Positions 1 to 5,691 of a DNA stretch of 5,861 bases are shown here, one piece after another. Numbering within the stretch: the stretch's first letter is position 1; every line of letters begins with the position of its first letter. The notes beneath the pieces are model-generated. The model was not told where the DNA came from. It was given only the letters and a program-made list of their open reading frames with translations, and made no database searches. The stretch covers positions 1 to 5,861 of the forward strand of contig WGDF01000274.1 of NCBI GenBank assembly GCA_015493405.1, in the 5' to 3' direction. The DNA is from Flavobacteriaceae bacterium. Lineage in GTDB: Bacteria; Bacteroidota; Bacteroidia; Flavobacteriales; Flavobacteriaceae. The position numbers and the translations under genes were made by a program.

Positions 1-645
1 CATGGCCAATTGATCAATCTGAACCCCATGATAATCCAACATCTGCATTTTTTGAGCTTTGAATTTCACCAGATGCCCTTGTTGAACAAAATCGGAAAGA
101 CCAATTTGCAAATGGCTAAAATCTAAAATTTTTGGATTTTTGGCATTAAAATCTAAAAATTTAAAAGCCGAATTGGTTATTTGTAACTTTTGAATTTCTA
201 ATAAAAATGGCTGATTCGACTCATTTCCGGATCTAGATTTCCCATCTATTTGATCCACAAAATGATCTAAATTGGATTTTTTGTCACCTTTATAATAAAT
301 AATATTGCCTTTCAGTTTTTCGATATGGGTTTTTCCGAATTTGAGGGCATTATTTTTATTGATTTTCCAAGGGTTTCGAATATAGGTTTGTAAGCGTTTG
401 CCATAAAAAATCGTGTCATTATGAGAATCATAAGCTATGAAATCTTTTAAAATAATAGCTCCGCTAAGGGTTATTTGCAACTTGTCAATGTTTATATGCA
501 CTCCGGTTTCATGATTTATTTTATCCGTAAGTCGTTTGGCAATCAAGGTTTGGACTGCCGGTAATGCCAATATTAAGCCCAATAACAAGCTGATTGTCAG
601 AAGAATAATTAATATGCGAGATAATATTTTTACAAATCTTTTGAT
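1..645 (-). CDS. tamB: TamB-like translocation/assembly module protein, N-terminal part (runs off the left edge)
   Basis: The frame is open from about 702 to the window edge and encodes the start of a TamB-like protein. TamB is an inner-membrane-anchored periplasmic protein of the AsmA-like group, linked to outer-membrane assembly and phospholipid transport. Seen here: a short basic stretch (KRFVK), a hydrophobic helix (about residues 6-30) ending in LPAVQT, then AKRLTDKINHETG and alternating beta-type sequence (VHINIDKLQITLSGAIILKD). This pattern is characteristic of Bacteroidota TamB N-termini, and LPAVQT is a strong family marker. Family members are usually well over 1000 residues; only about 215 are visible, and the C-terminal DUF490/TamB domain lies outside. 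The start is uncertain: the minus strand has no ATG between 510 and 795. I place it at ATC 645, giving MKRFVKILS; ATC 651 is equally possible. TTG 588 would remove most of the membrane anchor. The gene is transcribed divergently from tsaD. The family call is firm; the exact start is not. Confidence 0.82.
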   Translation of the reverse strand, partial: MKRFVKILSRILIILLTISLLLGLILALPAVQTLIAKRLTDKINHETGVHINIDKLQITLSGAIILKDFIAYDSHNDTIFYGKRLQTYIRNPWKINKNNALKFGKTHIEKLKGNIIYYKGDKKSNLDHFVDQIDGKSRSGNESNQPFLLEIQKLQITNSAFKFLDFNAKNPKILDFSHLQIGLSDFVQQGHLVKFKAQKMQMLDYHGVQIDQLAM

Positions 646-669
646 ATCGATGAGATAATAGTAATTTTG
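640..669 (+). promoter_or_regulatory. Candidate Bacteroidota-type promoter of tsaD-hemY
   Basis: TTTG (640-643), 18 bases, then TAATTTTG (662-669) matches the Bacteroidota sigma-ABfr consensus TTTG...TAnnTTTG exactly. The predicted transcription start is near 675-677, about 15 bases before the tsaD ATG at 691. The -33 box overlaps the first codons of the divergent tamB-like gene. The match also argues against the in-frame TTG at 667 as the tsaD start, since that codon lies inside the -7 box. Inferred from sequence match and position. Confidence 0.6.
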
Positions 670-673
670 CCTA

Positions 674-707
674 TAAAAATAGCAATTTTTATGCCTGAAA
701 AATCAAA
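674..707 (-). promoter_or_regulatory. Candidate promoter of the tamB-like gene
   Basis: On the minus strand, TTTG (707-704) lies 22 bases before TATTTTTA (681-674), close to the Bacteroidota consensus TTG-N17-23-TAnnTTTG but with A as the last base. Transcription would start near 667 and give a leader of about 20 bases to the proposed tamB start at 645-651. The -33 element lies inside the first codons of tsaD. A second -7-like box, TATTTTTG (718-711), has no visible -33 partner. Assigned from consensus only. Confidence 0.4.
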
Positions 708-1755
708 AATCAAAAATAATAAATCTATTTATATTTTAGGGATAGAATCCTCTTGTGACGATACGGCAGCAGCTGTTTTAAAGGATGGCAAAGTCATCAG
801 CAACAAAGTTGCCAATCAAGCCATTCACGAACAATACGGCGGCGTGGTTCCCGAGTTGGCTTCGCGAGCGCATCAGCAAAATATAGTTCCGGTAGTTGAT
901 TTGGCTTTACAAGAAGCCGGTATTCATCTATCAGATTTGTCTGCTATTGCTTTTACTAAAGGTCCGGGACTTCTAGGTTCGCTCTTGGTAGGCGCTTCTT
1001 TTGCCAAATCTATGAGTTTGGCATTGGATATTCCTCTGATTGGCATTCACCATATGAAAGCTCACGTTCTAGCTCATTTTATTGAAGATGATAAAATGAA
1101 TTTGCCTGAATTTCCATTCTTAGCTTTAACCATCAGTGGCGGTCATACCCAAATCGTTCAAGTGAACAATCATTTCGATTTCAAAATATTAGGCGAAACT
1201 CTGGATGATGCTGTCGGTGAAGCTTTTGACAAGTCGGCCAAAATTATGGGACTCCCCTATCCCGGTGGCCCACTAATCGATCAATATGCTCAAAATGGCA
1301 ATCCCAAGGCTTTTAAATTTACCAAACCAAAAGTTCAAGGTTTAAATTTTAGTTTTAGTGGTTTAAAAACAGCTATTTTATATTTTTTGCAAAAACAAAC
1401 TAAAGCTAATCCTGATTTTATCCAAGAGAATTTGGCCGATTTATCCGCTTCCATACAATACACTATTGTCAATATATTAATGGATAAACTAAAATTAGCG
1501 GTGGCTCAAACCGGTATTAATCGTATTGCCATTGCCGGTGGTGTTTCGGCCAATTCAGGCATAAGAAAAGCTTTACGAGAAGCGCAAAAACAAATGGATT
1601 GGGTGGTTTTCATTCCAAAATTTGAATACACGACCGACAATGCTGCAATGGTCGCCATAGTGGGTTATCTCAAATTTCTCAAAGGTTTGTATGACGATTA
1701 TGATTTGATTCCAAAAGCCAGATTAAGTCTGGAAAAAACAACAAAAAATGACTAA
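691..1755 (+). CDS. tsaD: tRNA N6-adenosine threonylcarbamoyltransferase TsaD
   Basis: TsaD transfers the threonylcarbamoyl group from threonylcarbamoyl-AMP to A37 of tRNAs that read ANN codons, making t6A. It works in the cytoplasm with TsaB and TsaE. The 354-residue product has the full set of family motifs: GIESSCDDT (17-25), the metal-binding HMKAH (His121 and His125), SGGHTQ (149-154), DDAVGEAFDK followed by GLPYPGGP, SFSGLKTA (221-228), AGGVSANSGIR (282-292), and YTTDNAAM (313-320) with the third metal ligand Asp316. The length is slightly above the usual 330-345 because of a lysine-rich N-terminal lead of about 12 residues. I chose ATG 691 over the in-frame TTG 667, which lies inside the predicted -7 promoter box and would add eight residues before the conserved start. 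The 3' end overlaps hemY by 8 bases (ATGACTAA), suggesting one transcript and coupled translation. Nothing appears degraded; essential in many bacteria. Confidence 0.97.
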   Translation: MPEKSKIKNNKSIYILGIESSCDDTAAAVLKDGKVISNKVANQAIHEQYGGVVPELASRAHQQNIVPVVDLALQEAGIHLSDLSAIAFTKGPGLLGSLLVGASFAKSMSLALDIPLIGIHHMKAHVLAHFIEDDKMNLPEFPFLALTISGGHTQIVQVNNHFDFKILGETLDDAVGEAFDKSAKIMGLPYPGGPLIDQYAQNGNPKAFKFTKPKVQGLNFSFSGLKTAILYFLQKQTKANPDFIQENLADLSASIQYTIVNILMDKLKLAVAQTGINRIAIAGGVSANSGIRKALREAQKQMDWVVFIPKFEYTTDNAAMVAIVGYLKFLKGLYDDYDLIPKARLSLEKTTKND

Positions 1756-3088
1756 AAATATTGCTATTATCGGTGCCGGTATTACCGGATTGACCACTGC
1801 ATTTTATTTGAAAAAAGCCGGTATTCCGGTTACGATTTTTGAGAAAAGCCATCAAATTGGCGGCGTTATGCAAAGTTTCACTCAAGATGGCTTTGTGTAT
1901 GAACAAGGGCCAAATTCCGGTGTTTTATCCAATATTGAGATGGTCAATTTGCTCGATGATTTAAAGGATGATTTAAAGCCGGAGATTGGTCAACCGGCAG
2001 CCAAAAAACGTCTGATTTGGCAAAATGGGCATTGGGAAGCATTACCTTCGGGGTTATGGTCAGCTGTTAAAACGCCCCTTTTCACTTGGAAAGACAAATT
2101 TAGAATTTTAGGAGAACCTTTTAGACCAAAGGGCACCAATCCGGATGAAACGGTTGCGGCAATGGTAAAAAGGCGTATCGGATCAAGTTTTTTGGATTAT
2201 GCTATAGACCCGTTTATCTCCGGAATATATGCGGGAAATCCCAATTATTTGGTCACAAAATATGCACTCCCCAAGTTATATCAATTAGAACAAGATTATG
2301 GTAGTTTTATCAGGGGGGCTTTGAAAAAGGCTAAAATCCCGAAAACGGCTGATGACAAACGGATTACAAAAGAAATTTTTTCAATTAAAGGCGGCTTAAA
2401 CAACTTGCCGAAAGTCCTTGCTAAAAAGATTGGAAATTCACAAATATATTTAGATCAAAAGGAACTGACGGTCAGTCGTGAAAATGAGCAGTTTAAGATT
2501 AATAATCAATCTTTTACTCATGTAATCAGCACGGTTAGAGCAGATTCGTTATCCGGCTTATTTCCGTTTTTAAAATCGGAAGAATTAAAAAATATCACGA
2601 ATTTAAAATATGCGCCGGTTGTTGAAATAGGAATTGGTTATCAGGATTGGAAAGGCGCTGATATTAATGCATTTGGCGGCTTGGTTCCAATGGTTGAACA
2701 CAAAAATATATTAGGCTTATTGTTTATGTCCACTATATTTCCAGGGAGAGCGCCTCAAAACGGGGCTTTATTTACCTTATTCATAGGTGGCTCCAAAAGA
2801 CCTGAATTAACTGAAATGTCTGAATCTAAACTTTTAGATATTGTAAAGAAAGACTTTACAGAAATGATGCAATTAACTGATTTTAAACCTGATATGATTC
2901 ATGTGAAACATTATAATAAAGCTATTGCTCAATATGGCGCCGATAGCAAAGCGCGTTTGGAAGCGATTAACCGGATTGAATCAAATTATAAAGGTTTGAT
3001 TTTGGCCGGTAGTATTAGAGATGGCGTTGGAATAGCCGATAGAGTAAAACAAGCCAAGACAATTGCTGATAGGCTAAGTCGTTCTTAA
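1748..3088 (+). CDS. hemY: HemY-type protoporphyrinogen/coproporphyrinogen oxidase (FAD-dependent)
   Basis: This is the oxygen-dependent flavoenzyme that aromatises a porphyrinogen late in haem synthesis. Family annotation often calls it protoporphyrinogen oxidase (also hemG or PPOX); the sequence alone does not settle protoporphyrinogen versus coproporphyrinogen as substrate. The 446-residue product has the usual family length. It begins with an FAD-binding Rossmann motif, IIGAGITGL (7-15), with Glu32 at the ribose-binding position and IGGVMQSF after it. Other family marks are EQGPNS (52-57), MVKRRIG followed by FISGIYAGNP (156-165), and the C-terminal FAD contact AGSIRDGVGIADR (420-432), where the common GN...GG form is replaced by GS...DG. 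No transmembrane helix is evident, so it is soluble or membrane-associated. Its ATG overlaps the end of tsaD by 8 bases, so it is probably expressed from the tsaD promoter. The last 15 bases overlap the convergent LysE-family gene. Confidence 0.93.
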   Translation: MTKNIAIIGAGITGLTTAFYLKKAGIPVTIFEKSHQIGGVMQSFTQDGFVYEQGPNSGVLSNIEMVNLLDDLKDDLKPEIGQPAAKKRLIWQNGHWEALPSGLWSAVKTPLFTWKDKFRILGEPFRPKGTNPDETVAAMVKRRIGSSFLDYAIDPFISGIYAGNPNYLVTKYALPKLYQLEQDYGSFIRGALKKAKIPKTADDKRITKEIFSIKGGLNNLPKVLAKKIGNSQIYLDQKELTVSRENEQFKINNQSFTHVISTVRADSLSGLFPFLKSEELKNITNLKYAPVVEIGIGYQDWKGADINAFGGLVPMVEHKNILGLLFMSTIFPGRAPQNGALFTLFIGGSKRPELTEMSESKLLDIVKKDFTEMMQLTDFKPDMIHVKHYNKAIAQYGADSKARLEAINRIESNYKGLILAGSIRDGVGIADRVKQAKTIADRLSRS

Positions 3089-3712
3089 AACATTGAACAA
3101 AGAAAGTAAACTCAGTCCTAACATAATAAGCGCCAAAATCAATTTAAAATTTTTAGCGATAAATTGTAATTTGCCCAATAATTTAGGCGCATTTTTGGCA
3201 TAGATATATAAAATAGCAAAAGCACCCAATACGGCCCCGACAACAAAAGCACTGATATAAGGTTCTTCAATCTTTAGCCAAGCTTTTAGTTCTAATAAAG
3301 TGCTGTAAGTAAAATAAAAAGGAATGGCCAAAGGATTAATAGCTGAAATAAACAGACCATACAAAAAGCTATTATTAATACTGAAACGAGGGGTTTTGAT
3401 TACCAATTTTCGCTGACGAAATTGTTTAAAAAAAATCAAAGCCAAAATAAAAAATACAATAACTGCAATTTTTGAAAAAGAAGTTATGATTTGAGGATGT
3501 GCCTTGATATAATTAGCCCCCAGCAAAGCCAAATGTGCTTGAATAAAAATAGGAATTATGGCTCCGAAAGCAAATTTAACTGCATTTTTCGCTCCCCGAT
3601 CAATAGCTGTATTTAAAGTGGTCATGGTCAAAAGCCCCGGAGACATTAAGCCCAGAAAAGCCATAGCAAACCCCACGATAAAATGATATAATATTTGTGG
3701 GTAATCTGACAT
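3074..3712 (-). CDS. LysE/RhtB-family transporter
   Basis: A 212-residue integral membrane protein with about six hydrophobic segments (roughly 7-29, 42-66, 80-96, 113-137, 152-172 and 187-207), the normal size and layout of the LysE/RhtB superfamily of exporters. The family-type motif FLGLMSPGLLTM (19-30) follows the first helix, and the matching NPLAIPFY (126-133) lies in the second half, in line with the two-fold internal symmetry of these proteins. Known members export amino acids or related small molecules from the cytoplasm; the substrate here cannot be read from sequence. The gene lies 47 bases downstream of the TPR membrane protein gene on the same strand. I saw no promoter match in that gap, so cotranscription is likely. 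No Shine-Dalgarno sequence precedes the ATG, as is common in Bacteroidota. The 3' end overlaps hemY by 15 bases, tail to tail. Confidence 0.85.
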   Translation of the reverse strand: MSDYPQILYHFIVGFAMAFLGLMSPGLLTMTTLNTAIDRGAKNAVKFAFGAIIPIFIQAHLALLGANYIKAHPQIITSFSKIAVIVFFILALIFFKQFRQRKLVIKTPRFSINNSFLYGLFISAINPLAIPFYFTYSTLLELKAWLKIEEPYISAFVVGAVLGAFAILYIYAKNAPKLLGKLQFIAKNFKLILALIMLGLSLLSLFNVLRTT

Positions 3713-3759
3713 GATTTAGTATTTTAGTTTACAGTCAGCAGCCACAGATTTAAAAACGC

Positions 3760-4317
3760 TTATTTTCTGCGTTTCTTTTTCTTGGGCACAAATTTGCTGC
3801 CACGAGTGGTTGGATCAATACGGTGTTGTAAATCCTTAATTTGATCTAAAAACATTTTTTTCTTGTCCAGTTCTTTGGCTTCTCTCAGTAAATTAATCGC
3901 TTCCCTATTGCGTTTTTTCGAAATAGCTATTCCGGCCAAATTCAATTTAGCCATCGCTTTATCGTGATCCATCATTAAACCTTTGGCTAAAGCTTGTCTG
4001 AAATATTTTTCCGACTGTGTTATATTTTCTCTTTGTACAATCGTTCCTTTTAATAAATAATAGTAAGCTTCTTGCGGTTTGATCAGTTGCCCTTTAGGAT
4101 TTTTAATCTTATTAAGCCATTTGGCAGCCCCATCCATATCTTCCTTTCGCAACCTTAAAAATGCCAGGAGTAAATATTCATTTCTGACATAGAAAAATAA
4201 GACAATCAAAGTTGCAAATATCAAAGCGATGCCGTTGCCAATGTAACCTTCTGTAAATTGCCAAATAGCCAAAGCGAAAATAACAATGGCTGTAACAAGT
4301 TTAATATTCTTATGCAT
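3760..4317 (-). CDS. Small membrane protein with TPR-like repeats, function unknown
   Basis: A 185-residue protein that resembles uncharacterised TPR-type proteins of Bacteroidota; I know no function for it. Two hydrophobic segments (about 7-22 and 28-43) separated by a short EGYIGNG turn form a membrane hairpin. The rest is helical and soluble. Helix pairs at about 83-112 (YYLLKGTIVQRENITQSEKYFRQAL) and 120-150 (LNLAGIAISKKRNREAINLLREA) fit the tetratricopeptide pattern, and 47-70 may be a partial repeat. The tail is strongly basic (KKKKRRK at 179-185). With a hairpin anchor, the repeat domain and basic tail most likely face the cytoplasm, where they could bind a protein or an acidic partner. 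It is the first gene of a probable two-gene unit with the LysE-family transporter and is transcribed divergently from the lipoprotein gene. The ORF is firm; the role is open. Confidence 0.8.
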   Translation of the reverse strand: MHKNIKLVTAIVIFALAIWQFTEGYIGNGIALIFATLIVLFFYVRNEYLLLAFLRLRKEDMDGAAKWLNKIKNPKGQLIKPQEAYYYLLKGTIVQRENITQSEKYFRQALAKGLMMDHDKAMAKLNLAGIAISKKRNREAINLLREAKELDKKKMFLDQIKDLQHRIDPTTRGSKFVPKKKKRRK

Positions 4318-4341
4318 ATTTCATTCTGTTTAAAATCTAGA

Positions 4342-4349
4342 CAAAAATA
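4342..4349 (-). promoter_or_regulatory. Candidate -7 box for the TPR-LysE gene pair
   Basis: The minus strand reads TATTTTTG here, an exact TAnnTTTG match, ending 24 bases before the ATG at 4317. That is the same distance as for the lipoprotein and tsaD promoters in this window. No clear TTG -33 element is seen 17-23 bases upstream, so the site may be weak or depend on an activator. Consensus match only. Confidence 0.4.
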
Positions 4350-4414
4350 CGATAAATAATTTATATTGGCTTTTATTATTTATAGAATTGTTAAAAACTA
4401 TATCGCATGAATGC

Positions 4415-4444
4415 TTTGATGAATCCCAATTTTGATTAATTTTA
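4415..4444 (+). promoter_or_regulatory. Candidate promoter of the lipoprotein-phosphatase pair
   Basis: TTTG (4415-4418), 18 bases, then TAATTTTA (4437-4444) matches the Bacteroidota consensus except for A in place of the final G. The spacer length and the sequence TAATTTT are the same as in the tsaD promoter at 640-669. The -7 box ends 23 bases before the ATG at 4468. Inferred from consensus and position. Confidence 0.5.
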
Positions 4445-4467
4445 CAGTCTAATTAAAAATTGATTTT

Positions 4468-5157
4468 ATGTCGAAGAAATTTATACCGGTTATCATATTG
4501 ATGATGATGATGTTAGCGTGTTCCAAAACAAAAAAAAGTGGCAATCTTGTAGTTGAAGGCACTGTTAAAGGATTGAGATTGGGCACTTTAAAAATAAAAG
4601 AATTTAAAAATGACAGCTTAGTCAATATTGATTCTATCAAGGTGGATGGTCATGAAAAATTTGAGTTTCATACCAACATTAAAGAACCCCAAGTTATGGT
4701 TTTGGAATTGCCGGAAGTCAAAAACGGACGTATTCTCTTTTTTGCTGCTCCTAAGGATACCATTCATATATTTGCTTATGTCGAAAGTTTTGGCATTAAT
4801 CCAATTGTAAATGGCGGCCCCAATCAAGTGCAAAAAAATGAATTTGATCATATAATGAAGCAATTCAACAATGAAGAAATGGATTTGTTTAAAGCTAAAT
4901 TTGAAGCAGCACAACAGCATCTACTTAAAGAAGCTGATTCTTTGGGTCAAAAACTGACACGATTGCAACGCAAGCGCCGTCTTTATACATTAAATTTCAT
5001 TTTTAGAAACAAAGATAAAGCCATTGCACCTTATACCGCCCTGATAGAATTTCATAACAATAGGAAAGCTTTGGACACAATTTACAAAAGTTTGACTCAG
5101 CCTGTGAAAAAATCTATGTATGCCAAACAGATTAAACAAATTATCCATCAAAAATAA
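4468..5157 (+). CDS. DUF4369-like lipoprotein without a thioredoxin domain
   Basis: A 229-residue predicted lipoprotein. The signal peptide (SKKF then a hydrophobic core with four Met codons in a row) ends at MLAC with Cys18 as the lipidated residue. Met at -3 is a slightly unusual lipobox, tolerable in Bacteroidota. Lys residues follow the Cys rather than an acidic surface-export signal, so a periplasm-facing location is more likely. Residues about 27-105 (VEGTVKG, KIKEF, DSIKVDGHEKFEF, ILFFAAPKDTIHI) read as a DUF4369 beta domain, and about 123-225 is helical and charged. In many Bacteroidota proteins this arrangement leads into a C-terminal TlpA/AhpC-type thioredoxin domain. Here the protein stops instead, and no CxxC motif is present. 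A binding or scaffold role is an inference; no activity can be assigned. The TAA is followed directly by the phosphatase ATG. Confidence 0.82.
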   Translation: MSKKFIPVIILMMMMLACSKTKKSGNLVVEGTVKGLRLGTLKIKEFKNDSLVNIDSIKVDGHEKFEFHTNIKEPQVMVLELPEVKNGRILFFAAPKDTIHIFAYVESFGINPIVNGGPNQVQKNEFDHIMKQFNNEEMDLFKAKFEAAQQHLLKEADSLGQKLTRLQRKRRLYTLNFIFRNKDKAIAPYTALIEFHNNRKALDTIYKSLTQPVKKSMYAKQIKQIIHQK

Positions 5158-5691
5158 ATGCGAACTTTAGTTCTTTTCTTTTTACTTTTTGTCAAAGTTT
5201 CTTTTTTGTCGGCACAAGAAAGTCCTCAAGAGATATCAGGTGATATTTTGCAATTTGCCCTACCGGCAACTGCTTTGGCTTCCACTTATTTTTATCAAAG
5301 TGATGACCAACCCTATTGGCAATTTTTAAAAGCTTACAGCTTGAGCATTGCCACAACGCACATTCTCAAACGTTTAATTAACAAACCACGCCCTAACGGC
5401 GGCAAATACAGTTTCCCTTCGGGGCATACGACATCAGCTTTTTCGGGAGCTACTTTTTTACAAAGACGTTATGGTTGGAAAATTGGCATTCCTGCATATT
5501 TACTGGCAAGTTATGTTGGCTATACGCGCATTAAAGCTCGAAAGCACGATATTTACGATGTAATGGCCGGAGTAACTATCGGTGTGGTAGGAAGTCTGCT
5601 ATTTGTCAATCCTTATAAAAACAAAGATTTGACTTTACAGTTATTTAAAACCGACCGTTTTTATCTCGTCGGCTTTCATTATTCTTTCTGA
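5158..5691 (+). CDS. Secreted/membrane PAP2-family phosphatase
   Basis: A 177-residue type 2 phosphatidic acid phosphatase (PAP2) family protein with all three catalytic motifs: KRLINKPRP (Lys71, Arg78, Pro79), PSGH (87-90, His90 as general acid), and TRIKARKHDIYD (Arg124, nucleophile His130, Asp134). The usual Ser of the third motif is Thr123. Relatives remove phosphate from lipids such as undecaprenyl pyrophosphate, phosphatidic acid or lipid A; the substrate here is unknown. The N-terminus looks like a cleavable signal peptide (hydrophobic stretch ending LSAQ, about residues 1-19). Several moderately hydrophobic helices follow (about 31-46, 57-70, 110-122 and 135-150), fewer than in classical six-helix members. 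The C-terminus (LTLQLFKTDRFYLVGFHYSF) alternates polar and hydrophobic residues and ends in Phe. Start codon ATG 5158 lies directly after the lipoprotein stop, so translation is probably coupled. The last 13 bases overlap the convergent membrane protein gene. Confidence 0.9.
   Translation: MRTLVLFFLLFVKVSFLSAQESPQEISGDILQFALPATALASTYFYQSDDQPYWQFLKAYSLSIATTHILKRLINKPRPNGGKYSFPSGHTTSAFSGATFLQRRYGWKIGIPAYLLASYVGYTRIKARKHDIYDVMAGVTIGVVGSLLFVNPYKNKDLTLQLFKTDRFYLVGFHYSF

Larger units (their letters stand above)
4318..4467. other. Divergent intergenic region between the TPR and lipoprotein genes
   Basis: This 150-base AT-rich spacer is the largest non-coding stretch in the window. It holds candidate promoter elements for both flanking genes and a short inverted repeat, GCATGAATGC (4405-4414), directly against the -33 box of the lipoprotein promoter. 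I see no RNA gene, riboswitch or terminator in it. Confidence 0.7.

Noticed and set aside
667..690. TTG at 667 as the tsaD start
   Set aside because: It lies inside an exact -7 promoter match and would be at or before the predicted transcription start; ATG 691 fits the family better.
711..718. TATTTTTG on the minus strand as the main tamB promoter
   Set aside because: Exact -7 match but no TTG element 17-23 bases upstream, and it would give an unusually long leader compared with the other promoters here.
1679..1906. Minus-strand open frame across the tsaD-hemY junction
   Set aside because: It lies antisense to the conserved tsaD end and the FAD-binding start of hemY, and its translation shows no family motif.
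4501..4512. Four consecutive ATG codons in the lipoprotein signal peptide as a phase-variable repeat
   Set aside because: Trinucleotide slippage would stay in frame, four units are too few for high instability, and Met runs are common in signal peptides.
4449..4920. Two minus-strand frames and a plus-strand +1 frame (4628-4810) within the lipoprotein gene
   Set aside because: They are shadows of a well-supported lipoprotein frame with a lipobox and domain pattern; their translations show no recognisable features.
5651..5672. CCGAC...GTCGG inverted repeat near the phosphatase 3' end as a terminator
   Set aside because: Only a 5-base stem with a 12-base loop, inside the coding sequence and without a T-run right after it.
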